Shown here: positions 28,700 to 37,295 of the stretch, in pieces
Layout: every line of letters begins with the position of its first letter
Position numbering within the stretch: the first letter of the stretch is position 1
NCBI RefSeq assembly: GCF_000285295.1
Contig: NZ_CADP01000019.1
Location: forward strand, 1-48,071
Reading direction: 5' to 3'
Length of the DNA stretch: 48,071 nt
DNA from: Komagataeibacter europaeus LMG 18890
GTDB lineage: Bacteria; Pseudomonadota; Alphaproteobacteria; Acetobacterales; Acetobacteraceae
Translations under genes and position numbers: made by a program
Notes under the pieces: generated by a model
Told to the model about the DNA's origin: nothing
Seen by the model: the letters and a program-made list of their open reading frames with translations, nothing else
The model's database searches: none

Positions 28700-29433
28700 A
28701 GGCGTTCCAGCCATGCCATGGCCCCCACCGCGTCCGCCACGGTGGGGGCGGCGGCCACTGGCGGCCGGTCCACCATGATGACCGGCACCCCCCCCGCGCG
28801 CGCCGCCGCCAGCTTGGCATAGGTGGCGGTTCCGCCCGAATTCTTGGTGACGATCACATCAATCCGTTCATCACGCAGCAGGGCGTCCTCAGCCGCGACA
28901 TCAAAGGGACCACGTGCCTGCAGCACCCGCGCACCAGGCGGCAGCAGGGACGCATCCGGCCGGTCCACGCTGCGCAGCAGCCAGTCATGCGCACCTGCAT
29001 GATGGAAGGGCAGCAGGTCCTTGCGCCCCACCGTCAGCAGCACGCGGCGCGGCGTACTGCCCAGCGCGCGGGCGGCCGCTTCCATGTCAGCCACCCGTAT
29101 CCAGCGGTCACCCGCCACCGGCGTCCAGCCGGGGCGTTCCACGCGCAGCAGCGCGACACCGGCCTGCGTACACGCCTGCGCGGCGTTGGCGCTCATGCGC
29201 ACGGCAAAGGGATGGGTGGCGTCGATGACCGCGTCCGTCCGATGCGCCACGAGCCAGTCCCGCAGGCCATCCACCCCGCCAAATCCGCCAATCCGGACGG
29301 CAAGCCGTGGCAGGACCGGCGCACGCGTGGCCCCGGCGAGGGAGACCGTGGCATCAAAACGCGCGCCCGCCTGTTCCAGCAATCCATACAGTTCGCGGGC
29401 CTCCGTCGTGCCCCCCAGAACCAGAACCCGCAT
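28663..29433 (-). CDS. cobK: precorrin-6A reductase CobK
   Basis: 256 residues from MRVLVLGGTTEARELYGLL (start 29433, GGGAAAAG upstream). It is the NADPH-dependent reductase of precorrin-6A, with the N-terminal GGTTEAREL motif, DATHPFAVRMSANA and KNSGGTATYAKLAAAR. It lies on the minus strand inside an otherwise plus-strand operon, overlapping cobJ by 37 bases at its end and leaving only 32 bases to the cobL start. I recall a reversed cobK in some Rhizobiales cob clusters too. Confidence 0.94.
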   Translation of the reverse strand: MRVLVLGGTTEARELYGLLEQAGARFDATVSLAGATRAPVLPRLAVRIGGFGGVDGLRDWLVAHRTDAVIDATHPFAVRMSANAAQACTQAGVALLRVERPGWTPVAGDRWIRVADMEAAARALGSTPRRVLLTVGRKDLLPFHHAGAHDWLLRSVDRPDASLLPPGARVLQARGPFDVAAEDALLRDERIDVIVTKNSGGTATYAKLAAARAGGVPVIMVDRPPVAAAPTVADAVGAMAWLERLYAHVSSTRREV

Positions 29434-29465
29434 CTTTTCCCTTCCGCGTTCAACGGGGACCGCGC

Positions 29466-30716
29466 ATGACCACCCCATGGCTGCATGTTATCGGCATTGG
29501 CGAAGAGGGTGTCGAGGGGCTGCCCCCCGCAACCCGCGCGCTGGTCGCGGGGGCCGGGCTGGTGGTCGGTGGTGCGCGCCACCTTGCCCTTGCGGCATCG
29601 GTGATAACCGGACGGACGCTGGCGTGGCCACACCCCTTTGCCGATGGCATTGCCCGGGTGCTGGCCCATCGGGGGGAATCCGTCTGCGTGCTGGCATCGG
29701 GGGATCCGTTCCTGTTCGGAGTGGGGACCACGCTGCGCCAGCATGTGCCGATGGGCGAAATGGCCTGTCATCCCGCCCCGTCCTGCGTGGCGCTGGCATG
29801 CAACCTGTTGGGCTGGGCGGAACAGGATATAAATGTACTGTCCCTGTGCGGTCGCCCGATGGAGGCCGTGGCCCCTACCCTGCAGCCCGGTGCGCGGCTG
29901 GTGGTGCTGTCGGCGGATGAAGACAGCCCGGCGCACTTCGCCCGCTGGCTGCATGAACGTGGTTTCGGGCCGTCCATTATGCACGTGCTGGGCGCGCTGG
30001 GCGGGGCGGGACAGACACGCCACACCGGCACGGTCGCGGAAATGGCGGCGGCGGATGCGCCCCGCCCGCCCCGGCTGAACCTGATGGCGCTGGAGATCGT
30101 GGCCACGCGGGATGCGCTGGTCATCCCGCTGGCCTGCGGCCTGCCCGATGACATGTTCGCCCATGACGGGCAGATCACCAAGCGCGAGATCCGGGCCGCG
30201 ACCCTGTCCGCCCTTGCCCCGCGACGGGGCGAGGTACTGTGGGACATTGGCGGGGGATCAGGGTCCATCAGCATTGAATGGATGCTGCGCCACCCGGCCA
30301 ACCGGGCCATCGCCATTGAAAAATCAGCCGACCGCCGGGCGCGTATCGCCCATAACGCCCTGAACCTGGGCGTGCCCGCGCTGCATGTCGTGGCGGGGGA
30401 AGCGCCTGCCGTCCTGCCCACCCTTACGGCCGATGGCCTGCCCGCACCCGACGCCATTTTCATTGGGGGGGGCATAAGCAATCCCGGCATGCTGGACACC
30501 GCATGGCACGCCCTGCGGCCGGGCGGGCGACTGGTCGCCAATGCCGTGACGCTGGAAAGCGAGGCCGCTGTCATCGCCGCCCATGCCCGCTGGGGGGGAA
30601 TGCTGACGCGCATGCAGGTGGAACGGCTGGAAGCCATCGGGCGCTTCCACGGTTTCCGTCCCGGCATGACCGTGACCAGCTATGCCGTCACCCGCACGGC
30701 AGACGCACCTGCATGA
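29466..30716 (+). CDS. cobL: precorrin-6Y C5,15-methyltransferase (decarboxylating) CobL
   Basis: 416 residues from MTTPWLHVIGIGEEGVEGL (start 29466). It is a fusion of an N-terminal CbiE-type methylase (about 1-205; VLASGDPFLFGVGTTL) and a C-terminal CbiT-type domain (about 215-416) with the SAM loop LWDIGGGSGSISIEW and IFIGGGISNPGMLD. It methylates C5 and C15 and removes the C12 acetate carboxyl. The stop overlaps cobE by four bases. Confidence 0.95.
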   Translation: MTTPWLHVIGIGEEGVEGLPPATRALVAGAGLVVGGARHLALAASVITGRTLAWPHPFADGIARVLAHRGESVCVLASGDPFLFGVGTTLRQHVPMGEMACHPAPSCVALACNLLGWAEQDINVLSLCGRPMEAVAPTLQPGARLVVLSADEDSPAHFARWLHERGFGPSIMHVLGALGGAGQTRHTGTVAEMAAADAPRPPRLNLMALEIVATRDALVIPLACGLPDDMFAHDGQITKREIRAATLSALAPRRGEVLWDIGGGSGSISIEWMLRHPANRAIAIEKSADRRARIAHNALNLGVPALHVVAGEAPAVLPTLTADGLPAPDAIFIGGGISNPGMLDTAWHALRPGGRLVANAVTLESEAAVIAAHARWGGMLTRMQVERLEAIGRFHGFRPGMTVTSYAVTRTADAPA

Positions 30717-31087
30717 TTGTCGCGGGACTTGGCCTGCGCAGCGGGTGCGCGGCGGACGTGATCCTTGACCTGCTGCGCGAAGCCCATGAACGCTGCGGCC
30801 TGCGACCGGACCTTGTGGCCGTGCCCGCCTTCCGCTACCGCGAAGCCGGGTTGCAGGCGGCACTCGCCCGGCTGGGCCTGACGCTGCGCGCCGTGACACC
30901 CGACGAACTGGCCACAGCCCAGCCACGCTGCGTCACCCGTTCCGCCCGCGCGCAGGCAGCACTGGTGGTGGCATCGGTCGCGGAAGGCTGCGCGCTGGCG
31001 GCGGCGGGGGCGCGGTCACGCCTGATCGTGCCGCGCCTGACCGGCACCCACGCAACATGTGCCATGGCACAGGGAGAAAATGCATGA
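30713..31087 (+). CDS. cobE: CobE / CbiG-C-terminal-family protein
   Basis: 124 residues from [18 protein letters not shown] (start 30713). It matches the CobE/CbiG C-terminal fold: [10 protein letters not shown] at the start, [13 protein letters not shown] and [16 protein letters not shown], then [12 protein letters not shown]. The biochemical role of CobE in the aerobic route is poorly defined. ATGA overlaps join it to cobL and cobM. Confidence 0.9.
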   Translation: MIVAGLGLRSGCAADVILDLLREAHERCGLRPDLVAVPAFRYREAGLQAALARLGLTLRAVTPDELATAQPRCVTRSARAQAALVVASVAEGCALAAAGARSRLIVPRLTGTHATCAMAQGENA

Positions 31088-31836
31088 CCGTACATTTCAT
31101 TGGCGCAGGCCCGGGGGCCGCCGACCTGCTGACGCTGCGCGGGCGCGACCTGCTGGCGAAATGCCCGGTCTGCCTGTACGCAGGCTCCATCGTGCCGACC
31201 GAAATGCTGGCACACTGCCCGCCGGATGCGCGGCTGGTGGACACAGCCCCCCTGACGCTGGACCTGATCGAAGCGGAATACGTCAGGGCCCACGCGGCAG
31301 GACAGGACATAGCCCGCCTGCATTCGGGCGACCTGTCGGTCTACAGCGCCGTGGCCGAACAGATCCGCCGTCTTGACCGCCACGACATCCCGTGGACCAT
31401 GACGCCGGGCGTGCCCGCCTTTGCCGCCGCCGCCTCCGTGCTGGGGCGTGAACTGACAATGCCAGAAGTGGCGCAGAGCGTGGTGCTGACCCGTATCAGC
31501 GGCCGGGCATCGGCCATGCCGGAGCGTGAGAAGCTGGCGGCTTTCGGCGCGACGGGCGCGACGCTTGCCATCCACCTGGCCATTCATGTGCTGGACCAGA
31601 TTGTGGCTGACCTGACCCCGTTTTACGGCGCGACGTGCCCCGTGGCCATCGTGGCGCGGGCGACATGGCCCGATCAGCTGGTGCTGCGCGGCACGCTGGG
31701 GGATATTTGCCAGAAGCTGGCTGAAAATCCGATCGAGCGCACGGCGCTGGTGCTGGTTGGCCAAGCGCTGAGCACGCATGATTTCCGTGAAAGCGCGCTG
31801 TATAACGCCGATTACCACCGCCGTTTCCGGTCCTGA
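31084..31836 (+). CDS. cobM: precorrin-4 C11-methyltransferase CobM
   Basis: 250 residues from [18 protein letters not shown] (start 31084). A SAM-dependent tetrapyrrole methylase acting on C11 of precorrin-4: [52 protein letters not shown] and [15 protein letters not shown]. It is the last plus-strand gene before repeat copy D and overlaps the cobE stop. Confidence 0.96.
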   Translation: MTVHFIGAGPGAADLLTLRGRDLLAKCPVCLYAGSIVPTEMLAHCPPDARLVDTAPLTLDLIEAEYVRAHAAGQDIARLHSGDLSVYSAVAEQIRRLDRHDIPWTMTPGVPAFAAAASVLGRELTMPEVAQSVVLTRISGRASAMPEREKLAAFGATGATLAIHLAIHVLDQIVADLTPFYGATCPVAIVARATWPDQLVLRGTLGDICQKLAENPIERTALVLVGQALSTHDFRESALYNADYHRRFRS

Positions 31837-31850
31837 AAAACTGTCCCAGA

Positions 31851-31930
31851 CAGAAGTTCTTGATGAAGCTTTTTTCAAAAAGCTTCAAAGAACGCCGCCT
31901 TTCCGGAAAAAGGCAGCACCCAAAAACTCT
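31851..31930. repeat. dispersed palindromic intergenic repeat (copy D, full)
   Basis: CAGAAGTTCTTGATGAAGC arm, a perfect hairpin GAAGCTTTTTTC/AAAAAGCTTC, the second hairpin GCCGCCTTTCC/GGAAAAAGGCAGC, and the closing arm CCCAAAAACTC. It fills the gap between the convergent cobM and cbiD, so it probably serves as their shared terminator. Confidence 0.85.
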
Positions 31931-31951
31931 TATTTTTATCAAAGCATTATT

Positions 31952-33037
31952 CTAGACTGGCGAAGGACCATACCGGGCAACAAGCAGGCCCGCGCGGTCG
32001 AACAGCAGCACATCCAGCATGCAGTCGCATCCTGCCAGAACATCCCGCGCACATGCCCATGCCCCACGCGCCACCGCCGGGCCAAGGGGAAATCCCGCCT
32101 GCTGCGCCAGCGCGAAGGCAGCGGCGACGGAATGGGCCTGCGCAATGGCCGCCACCACCGCGTCGGGGGCCGCGATATCGCGCGCAAGATCCGCCAGACG
32201 GGTCATGTCCGCCTGCCCGCGGCGGGAATGCAGGTCAAGAAACCCCTGCGCCAGCTTGGTCATCTTGGCCACGCCGCCGCCAATGGTCACGCGGCCCACC
32301 GGATGACGGCGCAGGTATTTCAGCAGGCCACCGGCAAAATCCCCCATTTCCAGCATGGCTTCTTCCGGCAGGCCGTACAGTGCCCGCGTGGCGCGTTCCG
32401 ACACATCACCCGTGCAGCCCGCCACATGCGGCAGGTCCAGCGCGCGCGCCACGTCCACACCACGATGGATGCTGTCGATCCACGCGGCACAGGAAAACGG
32501 CACGACAATGCCCGTCGTGCCCAGAATGGACAGGCCGCCAACAATCCCCAGGCGACCATTGAGCGTATGCCGCGCCATACCCCGTCCCCCCGCGATGGAC
32601 ACCGTCACCACCACATCCGGCTCCCGCCCCGCCACGTCACGCAGGGCGGTGCGGATCATGTGGCGGGGCACGGGGTTGATGGCAGGTTCACCCGGCGGAA
32701 TGGGCAGGCCGGGCAGGGTCACGGTCCCCACGCCATCACCCGCCTGAAACACCACGCCGCTGCCCGGCGGGCCACGGCGCACGTCCACGCGCACATGCGC
32801 GCCGTGGGTCACGTCCGGGTCATCGCCCGCATCCTTCACCACCGCCGCCCATGCGCCATCGCCTTCATGCCCGTGGGCGGCCAGCGCAAAGGCCACGGAC
32901 TGCCCGCCGGGCAGGGTGATGGTCACCGGATCGGGAAATTCGCCCCCGCACAGCCCATTCCACGCGGCACGGGCGGCGGCGGTGGCGCAACTGCCTGTGG
33001 TCCATCCCCGGCGCAGGCTGGTATGGGTACGCTCCAT
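31952..33037 (-). CDS. cbiD: CbiD-type (cobalt-)precorrin-5B C1-methyltransferase
   Basis: 361 residues with the CbiD signature LRRGWTTGSCATAAARAA at the start, then NPVPRHMIRTAL, ISIAGGRGMARHTLNGRLGI-like text (VSIAGGRGMARHTLNGRL), GGLSILGTTGIVVPFS and GRVTIGGGVAKMTKLAQG. CbiD methylates C1 in the anaerobic route. In the classical aerobic route that step belongs to CobF, which is not in this window. Its place between cobM and cobB suggests it does the C1 methylation here. It reads minus, 71 bases from the divergent cobB. Confidence 0.93.
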   Translation of the reverse strand: MERTHTSLRRGWTTGSCATAAARAAWNGLCGGEFPDPVTITLPGGQSVAFALAAHGHEGDGAWAAVVKDAGDDPDVTHGAHVRVDVRRGPPGSGVVFQAGDGVGTVTLPGLPIPPGEPAINPVPRHMIRTALRDVAGREPDVVVTVSIAGGRGMARHTLNGRLGIVGGLSILGTTGIVVPFSCAAWIDSIHRGVDVARALDLPHVAGCTGDVSERATRALYGLPEEAMLEMGDFAGGLLKYLRRHPVGRVTIGGGVAKMTKLAQGFLDLHSRRGQADMTRLADLARDIAAPDAVVAAIAQAHSVAAAFALAQQAGFPLGPAVARGAWACARDVLAGCDCMLDVLLFDRAGLLVARYGPSPV

Positions 33038-33108
33038 CTGGGTGATCTTCTTTCCCTACGGGGTAATAAGGTGGCTCCGCTCACCACGGTCTAGCAGGAA
33101 CGGACACG

Positions 33109-34434
33109 ATGACACGAGGGCTGATGATAGCCGCGCCCCGATCAGGCGGCGGCAAGACCACGCTGACGCTGGCCCTGCTGGCCGCCCTGCGCCGCCGGGG
33201 CGTTGGGGTGCGCGGGGCCAAGACCGGGCCGGATTATATCGACCCCGCCTTTCATGAAGCACTGACCGGGCGTTCCAGCCTCAATCTGGATAGCTGGGCC
33301 ATGCCGCCCGCACTGCTGGATGATGTCATGGCGCAGGCCTGCCTGGACTGCGAGATACTGGTGACCGAGGCCTCCATGGGGCTGTTTGACGGGCTTATGG
33401 ACCCCCGTGGCGCCCGTGGCGCGCCGGCGGATATCGCCGCGCGCTTTGGCCTGCCGGTCATACTGGTGCTGGATATTTCCGGGCAGGGGCAGTCGGCGGC
33501 GGCCACCGCGCTGGGCTTCGCCACGCTGGATCCCACGGTCCGGATCGCAGGCGTCATCCTGAACCGCGTCGGCTCCCCCCGCCATGCCGCCATGGCGACA
33601 CAGGCCATTACCGCCACGGGCATACCGGTGCTGGGCGCGTTCGGGCGTGATACGCAGTTGCAGATGCCCGAACGCCATCTGGGACTGGTGCAGGCGCGTG
33701 AGCATGGCGGCCTGGACGAACTGGCGGCGCGGCTGGCGGCACAGGCGGAACGCGACCTTGACCTGGACGCCATACTGGCCTGCGCCCTGCCGCCGCATAT
33801 CGACCCCGTGGCACCTGCAACCATCGCCCTGCCCCCACCGGGACAACGGATCGCGGTGGCGAATGATGCGGCCTTTTCCTTCCTTTACGCGCATGTCGTG
33901 GCGGGCTGGCGCAGCGCGGGGGCGGAGATCCATCCCTTTTCCCCCCTTGATGACGAAGGCCCGGATGACAGATGCGATGCCTGCTGGCTGCCCGGCGGTT
34001 ATCCCGAACTGCACGCCGGACAACTGGCGGCGGCAGGACATTTCCGCCATGCGCTGGCGCGGTTCGCGCAGACCCGGCCGGTGCATGGGGAATGCGGCGG
34101 CTTCATGGTGCTGGGGGAAAGCCTGACGGACAAGGCGGGCGAGACCCACCGCATGACCGGCCTGCTGGGACATGCCACGTCCTTTGCCAGGCGCCGCATG
34201 AATCTTGGATACCGTAGCGCCACCCTGCGCCATGACTGCGCCATCGGGGTCGTGGGCACAGTGTTGCGTGGGCATGAATTCCATTACGCCACGGTCACCG
34301 ATCCCGGCCCGGATGCGCCGCTGGCCAGCCTGCATGATGGCTATGGCGTGGACCGTGGCGCCGGCGGCGCACGACGCGGGCATGTATCGGGCACGTTCTT
34401 CCATGTGCTGTCCACGGCGGGAACCCTGTCCTGA
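33109..34434 (+). CDS. cobB: cobyrinate / hydrogenobyrinate a,c-diamide synthase CobB
   Basis: A 441-residue two-domain amidotransferase. The ATP-binding N-terminal half has the P-loop APRSGGGKTTLTLALL and GPDYIDPAFHEALTGR. The C-terminal glutamine amidotransferase domain has LPGGYPEL and the nucleophile Cys in HGECGGFMVLGE, plus GHEFHYA. In aerobic organisms it amidates side chains a and c before CobNST inserts cobalt. It follows the 71-base divergent region with cbiD. Confidence 0.95.
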   Translation: MTRGLMIAAPRSGGGKTTLTLALLAALRRRGVGVRGAKTGPDYIDPAFHEALTGRSSLNLDSWAMPPALLDDVMAQACLDCEILVTEASMGLFDGLMDPRGARGAPADIAARFGLPVILVLDISGQGQSAAATALGFATLDPTVRIAGVILNRVGSPRHAAMATQAITATGIPVLGAFGRDTQLQMPERHLGLVQAREHGGLDELAARLAAQAERDLDLDAILACALPPHIDPVAPATIALPPPGQRIAVANDAAFSFLYAHVVAGWRSAGAEIHPFSPLDDEGPDDRCDACWLPGGYPELHAGQLAAAGHFRHALARFAQTRPVHGECGGFMVLGESLTDKAGETHRMTGLLGHATSFARRRMNLGYRSATLRHDCAIGVVGTVLRGHEFHYATVTDPGPDAPLASLHDGYGVDRGAGGARRGHVSGTFFHVLSTAGTLS

Positions 34435-34588
34435 CGGGCGGCCCATCACCCATGGCCAGAGGTATGGCGACACGCGCTCACGCAGCGGCGCACGGCTTCC
34501 CTGGCGTTACATGCGCCACGAACATACCCGTACCCGCCATGGCGCAGGTATCGGAACAAACATGATGGACAACATTTCCACCAGTATT

Positions 34589-34603
34589 TAATAATAATTA
34601 TCA
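34589..34603 (+). promoter_or_regulatory. Fur box upstream of feoA
   Basis: TAATAAT-A-ATTATCA is a 7-1-7 dyad with one mismatch to the Fur consensus TGATAAT-A-ATTATCA. It overlaps a possible -35 (TTATCA 34598-34603) spaced 17 bases from GATAAT (34621-34626). Iron-loaded Fur would then block the feo promoter. Confidence 0.7.
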
Positions 34604-34634
34604 CTTACTTCTATTGTCCGGATAATATCGCCTT

Positions 34635-34883
34635 ATGCGACTGAGTGACCTGCCACGCGGAACCGACGCCGTGATTGACAGCGTTGATGACCACGGCAGC
34701 ACCGACCCCGTGGCCCAGAGACTGCGTGAACTCGGCTTCGTGCCGGGTGAGGCGGTGCGCATTGTCGCGACAGCCCCCCTGGGGGGCGACCCGCTGGCGG
34801 TGCGCATCGGCTTTACACGCTTTGCCCTGCGCCGCACGGAAGCAGCCCGCGTGAACGTACACACTGCGGGGGTGCAGGCATGA
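34635..34883 (+). CDS. feoA: FeoA ferrous iron transport accessory protein
   Basis: An 82-residue SH3-like FeoA: MRLSDLPRGTDAVIDSVDD, RLRELGFVPGEAVRIVATAP, GGDPLAVRIGFTRFALRR. FeoA assists the FeoB channel in Fe(II) uptake. It overlaps feoB by four bases. There is no ribosome-binding site before the ATG; if GATAAT at 34621 is the -10 box, the mRNA would start within about two bases of the ATG. Confidence 0.95.
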   Translation: MRLSDLPRGTDAVIDSVDDHGSTDPVAQRLRELGFVPGEAVRIVATAPLGGDPLAVRIGFTRFALRRTEAARVNVHTAGVQA

Positions 34884-36715
34884 CGGCCCTCAACATCGCG
34901 CTGGTGGGCAACCCGAACTGCGGCAAGACGGCGCTGTTCAACCTGCTGACCGGCAGCCGGCAGAAAGTGGCCAATTACGCTGGCGCCACGGTGGAACGCA
35001 AGGAAGGCTGGTTCACCACGCCCGCGGGCCGTACCGTGCGCCTGCTGGACCTGCCCGGCGCCTACAGCCTGAACGCCACCAGCCCCGACGAGGCCGTAAC
35101 CCGCGACGTCTGCGCCGGAACCTACCGGGGGGAGGCCGCGCCCGACCTGCTGGTCTGTGTTGCCGATGCGACGAACCTGCGGCTGCACCTGCGCTTCGTG
35201 CTGGAAATGCGGGCCCTTGGCCGCCCGGTGGTGCTGGCGCTGAACATGATTGACGCGGCACAGCGCAACGGCATGGAAATCGACCTGCCGCGCCTGCAGG
35301 CCGAAATCGGCATGCCGGTGGTGCCAACGGTGGGCATCCGGCGCGACGGGGCACGCAGCCTGCTGGAACGGCTTGATGGCGCGCCGCCGCCAGTCCCCGT
35401 CGCGCTGCCCGCCGGCACGGACCTGCATGCGATGGTGCGCCAGATCCTGTCGGACTGCGTGACCCATTCCACCCCCCTGTCCGACCGGGTGGAAGAACGG
35501 CTGGACCGCTGGGTGCTGCACCCGGTGTGGGGACCGGTCATCCTGATCGTGCTGCTGTTCTTCATGTTCCAGGCGGTTTTCGCGTGGGCGCAGCCCCTGA
35601 TGGACGGAATTGACGCGGGCATGGGCTGGCTGGGGCAGCAGGTCGGGCAATTACTGCCCGATGGCGTGCTGCGCAGCCTGATCGTGGATGGCGTAATCGC
35701 GGGGGCGGGCAGCGTCGTGACGTTCCTGCCGCAGATCCTGATCCTGTTTGCATGGATACTGGTGCTTGAGGAATCGGGGTACCTGCCCCGCGCCGCGTTC
35801 CTGCTGGACCGGCTCATGTCCTTTGCGGGGCTGAGCGGACGGTCCTTCATCCCCCTGCTGTCCAGCTTCGCCTGCGCCGTGCCCGGCGTCATGGCCACGC
35901 GCACGATCCAGAACCCGCGCGACCGGCTGGTGACCATCCTGATCGCGCCGCTCATGACCTGCTCGGCCCGGCTGCCGGTCTATACGCTACTGATCGGGGC
36001 GTTCATTCCCCATCGCAACATTGCCGGGTTCCTGAACCTGCAGGGGCTTGTCCTGTTCGGGCTGTATGCGCTGGGCATCGTGTCGGCCGTCGTGGTGGCG
36101 CGCGTGCTGCGCTGGCGCAACCCCGACCGTCAGGAAGCTACCCTGCTTATGGAACTGCCCGCCTACCGGCTGCCCAATCCGCGTGACCTGGCGCTGGGGC
36201 TGTGGGAACGGGCGCGCATATTCCTCATGCGCGTGGGCACGACCATTGTCTCGCTCACGGTGTTGCTGTGGGGACTATCCAGCTTTCCCGCCCCGCCACC
36301 GGGCGCGCCGGGACCGGCCATCGACTGGAGCCTTGCAGGCCGGATCGGCCACCTGATGATGCCGATCTTCGCGCCGCTGGGCTTCAACTGGCAGATCTGC
36401 GTCGCCCTGATCCCCGGTCTTGCCGCGCGTGAGGTCGCGGTGGGCGCGCTGGCCACGGTCTATTCGCTTGGTTCCGGCACGGATACGGATCAGGCGGCCT
36501 TACAGCTTGGGCAGATGCTGCCGACGCACTGGAGCATGGCCACCGCACTGTCGCTGCTGGCATGGTATGTGTATGCGCCGCAATGCGTCGCGACCCTTGC
36601 GGTCATCCGGCGCGAAACCGCGTCATGGCGGGTGGTGGTGCTGGCGGCGGGCTACCTGTTCGCCCTGGCCTACGTGGCGGCATTCCTGACCTACCATATC
36701 GCACGGATGTTCTGA
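34880..36715 (+). CDS. feoB: FeoB ferrous iron transporter
   Basis: 611 residues, shorter than the roughly 770 of E. coli FeoB. The N-terminal G domain has G1 GNPNCGKTALFN (10-21), G2 NYAGATVERKEG, G3 DLPGAYSLNATSPDE and G4 NMID. The membrane part includes the two Gate motifs (PRAAFLLDRLMSFAGLSGRS, SSFACAVPGVMATRTI) and the C-terminal LIPGLAAREVAVGALATVYS. It imports Fe(II) across the inner membrane. The stop overlaps the next gene's ATG by one base. Confidence 0.96.
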   Translation: MTALNIALVGNPNCGKTALFNLLTGSRQKVANYAGATVERKEGWFTTPAGRTVRLLDLPGAYSLNATSPDEAVTRDVCAGTYRGEAAPDLLVCVADATNLRLHLRFVLEMRALGRPVVLALNMIDAAQRNGMEIDLPRLQAEIGMPVVPTVGIRRDGARSLLERLDGAPPPVPVALPAGTDLHAMVRQILSDCVTHSTPLSDRVEERLDRWVLHPVWGPVILIVLLFFMFQAVFAWAQPLMDGIDAGMGWLGQQVGQLLPDGVLRSLIVDGVIAGAGSVVTFLPQILILFAWILVLEESGYLPRAAFLLDRLMSFAGLSGRSFIPLLSSFACAVPGVMATRTIQNPRDRLVTILIAPLMTCSARLPVYTLLIGAFIPHRNIAGFLNLQGLVLFGLYALGIVSAVVVARVLRWRNPDRQEATLLMELPAYRLPNPRDLALGLWERARIFLMRVGTTIVSLTVLLWGLSSFPAPPPGAPGPAIDWSLAGRIGHLMMPIFAPLGFNWQICVALIPGLAAREVAVGALATVYSLGSGTDTDQAALQLGQMLPTHWSMATALSLLAWYVYAPQCVATLAVIRRETASWRVVVLAAGYLFALAYVAAFLTYHIARMF

Positions 36716-36975
36716 TGCACCTCGCAACGCTGTTCCAGACGCTGCTGGCCTGCGGGCTGGTCGGGGCGTGTGCCCTGTACTGGACGGGCCGGCTGTTTCC
36801 CCTGCTGGCGCAGAAGGGGTGGCGGCAGGCGGCGACCATGCTGCGGCATGTCCATGCCCCGCCTGTCCTGATCCGCTACGCCGACCGGCACGCAACCCCG
36901 CGCACCGGCGGGGGCTGTGGCGGGTGTTCGGGCTGCGGTGGCAAGACCTGCGCGCCCGACAGGCCGGTCAGGTAA
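36715..36975 (+). CDS. small Cys-rich membrane protein of the feo operon (DUF6587-like)
   Basis: 86 residues: one N-terminal membrane helix (FQTLLACGLVGACALYWTG), a basic stretch, and a Gly/Cys-rich tail GGGCGGCSGCGGKTC with five cysteines. It overlaps the feoB stop (TGATG). Small Cys-containing proteins in this position (FeoC or DUF6587) are common, and the tail could bind iron or a cluster; this is inferred. Confidence 0.82.
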   Translation: MHLATLFQTLLACGLVGACALYWTGRLFPLLAQKGWRQAATMLRHVHAPPVLIRYADRHATPRTGGGCGGCSGCGGKTCAPDRPVR

Positions 36976-37295
36976 AGATACGCATTTTAGATAAATGACC
37001 AGATGGATCAGCGCGACAGGATGGGGTATATAGACCATCCGGTTTGGTCATGATCATGCGCTATGGTTCTTTTTTATATAAATTCAGAATAAACATTATT
37101 TCATATAATGCGGGATATATGTCCTTCGTTCATATGATATCCGCTTGCCCACTGCTACCACCGTCCTGCCTGCCTTGATATGTATGATGGCATGTCCGGC
37201 AAGCGGCGTGACCAAACCGTTCCATGACTTTATGACCCCCGGTCCGCACGGCTTGCGGCGACGGGCTGCCCTTGTCCCTTTTGCGAGGTAATTCA
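36976..37295. other. intergenic region before the c-di-GMP enzyme gene
   Basis: 320 bases without a gene. 37065-37130 is AT-rich and contains TATAAT at 37104-37109, with CATTAT/ATAATG as a small dyad around it. GCGAGGT ends eight bases before the next ATG. No terminator for the feo operon was recognised. Confidence 0.45.
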
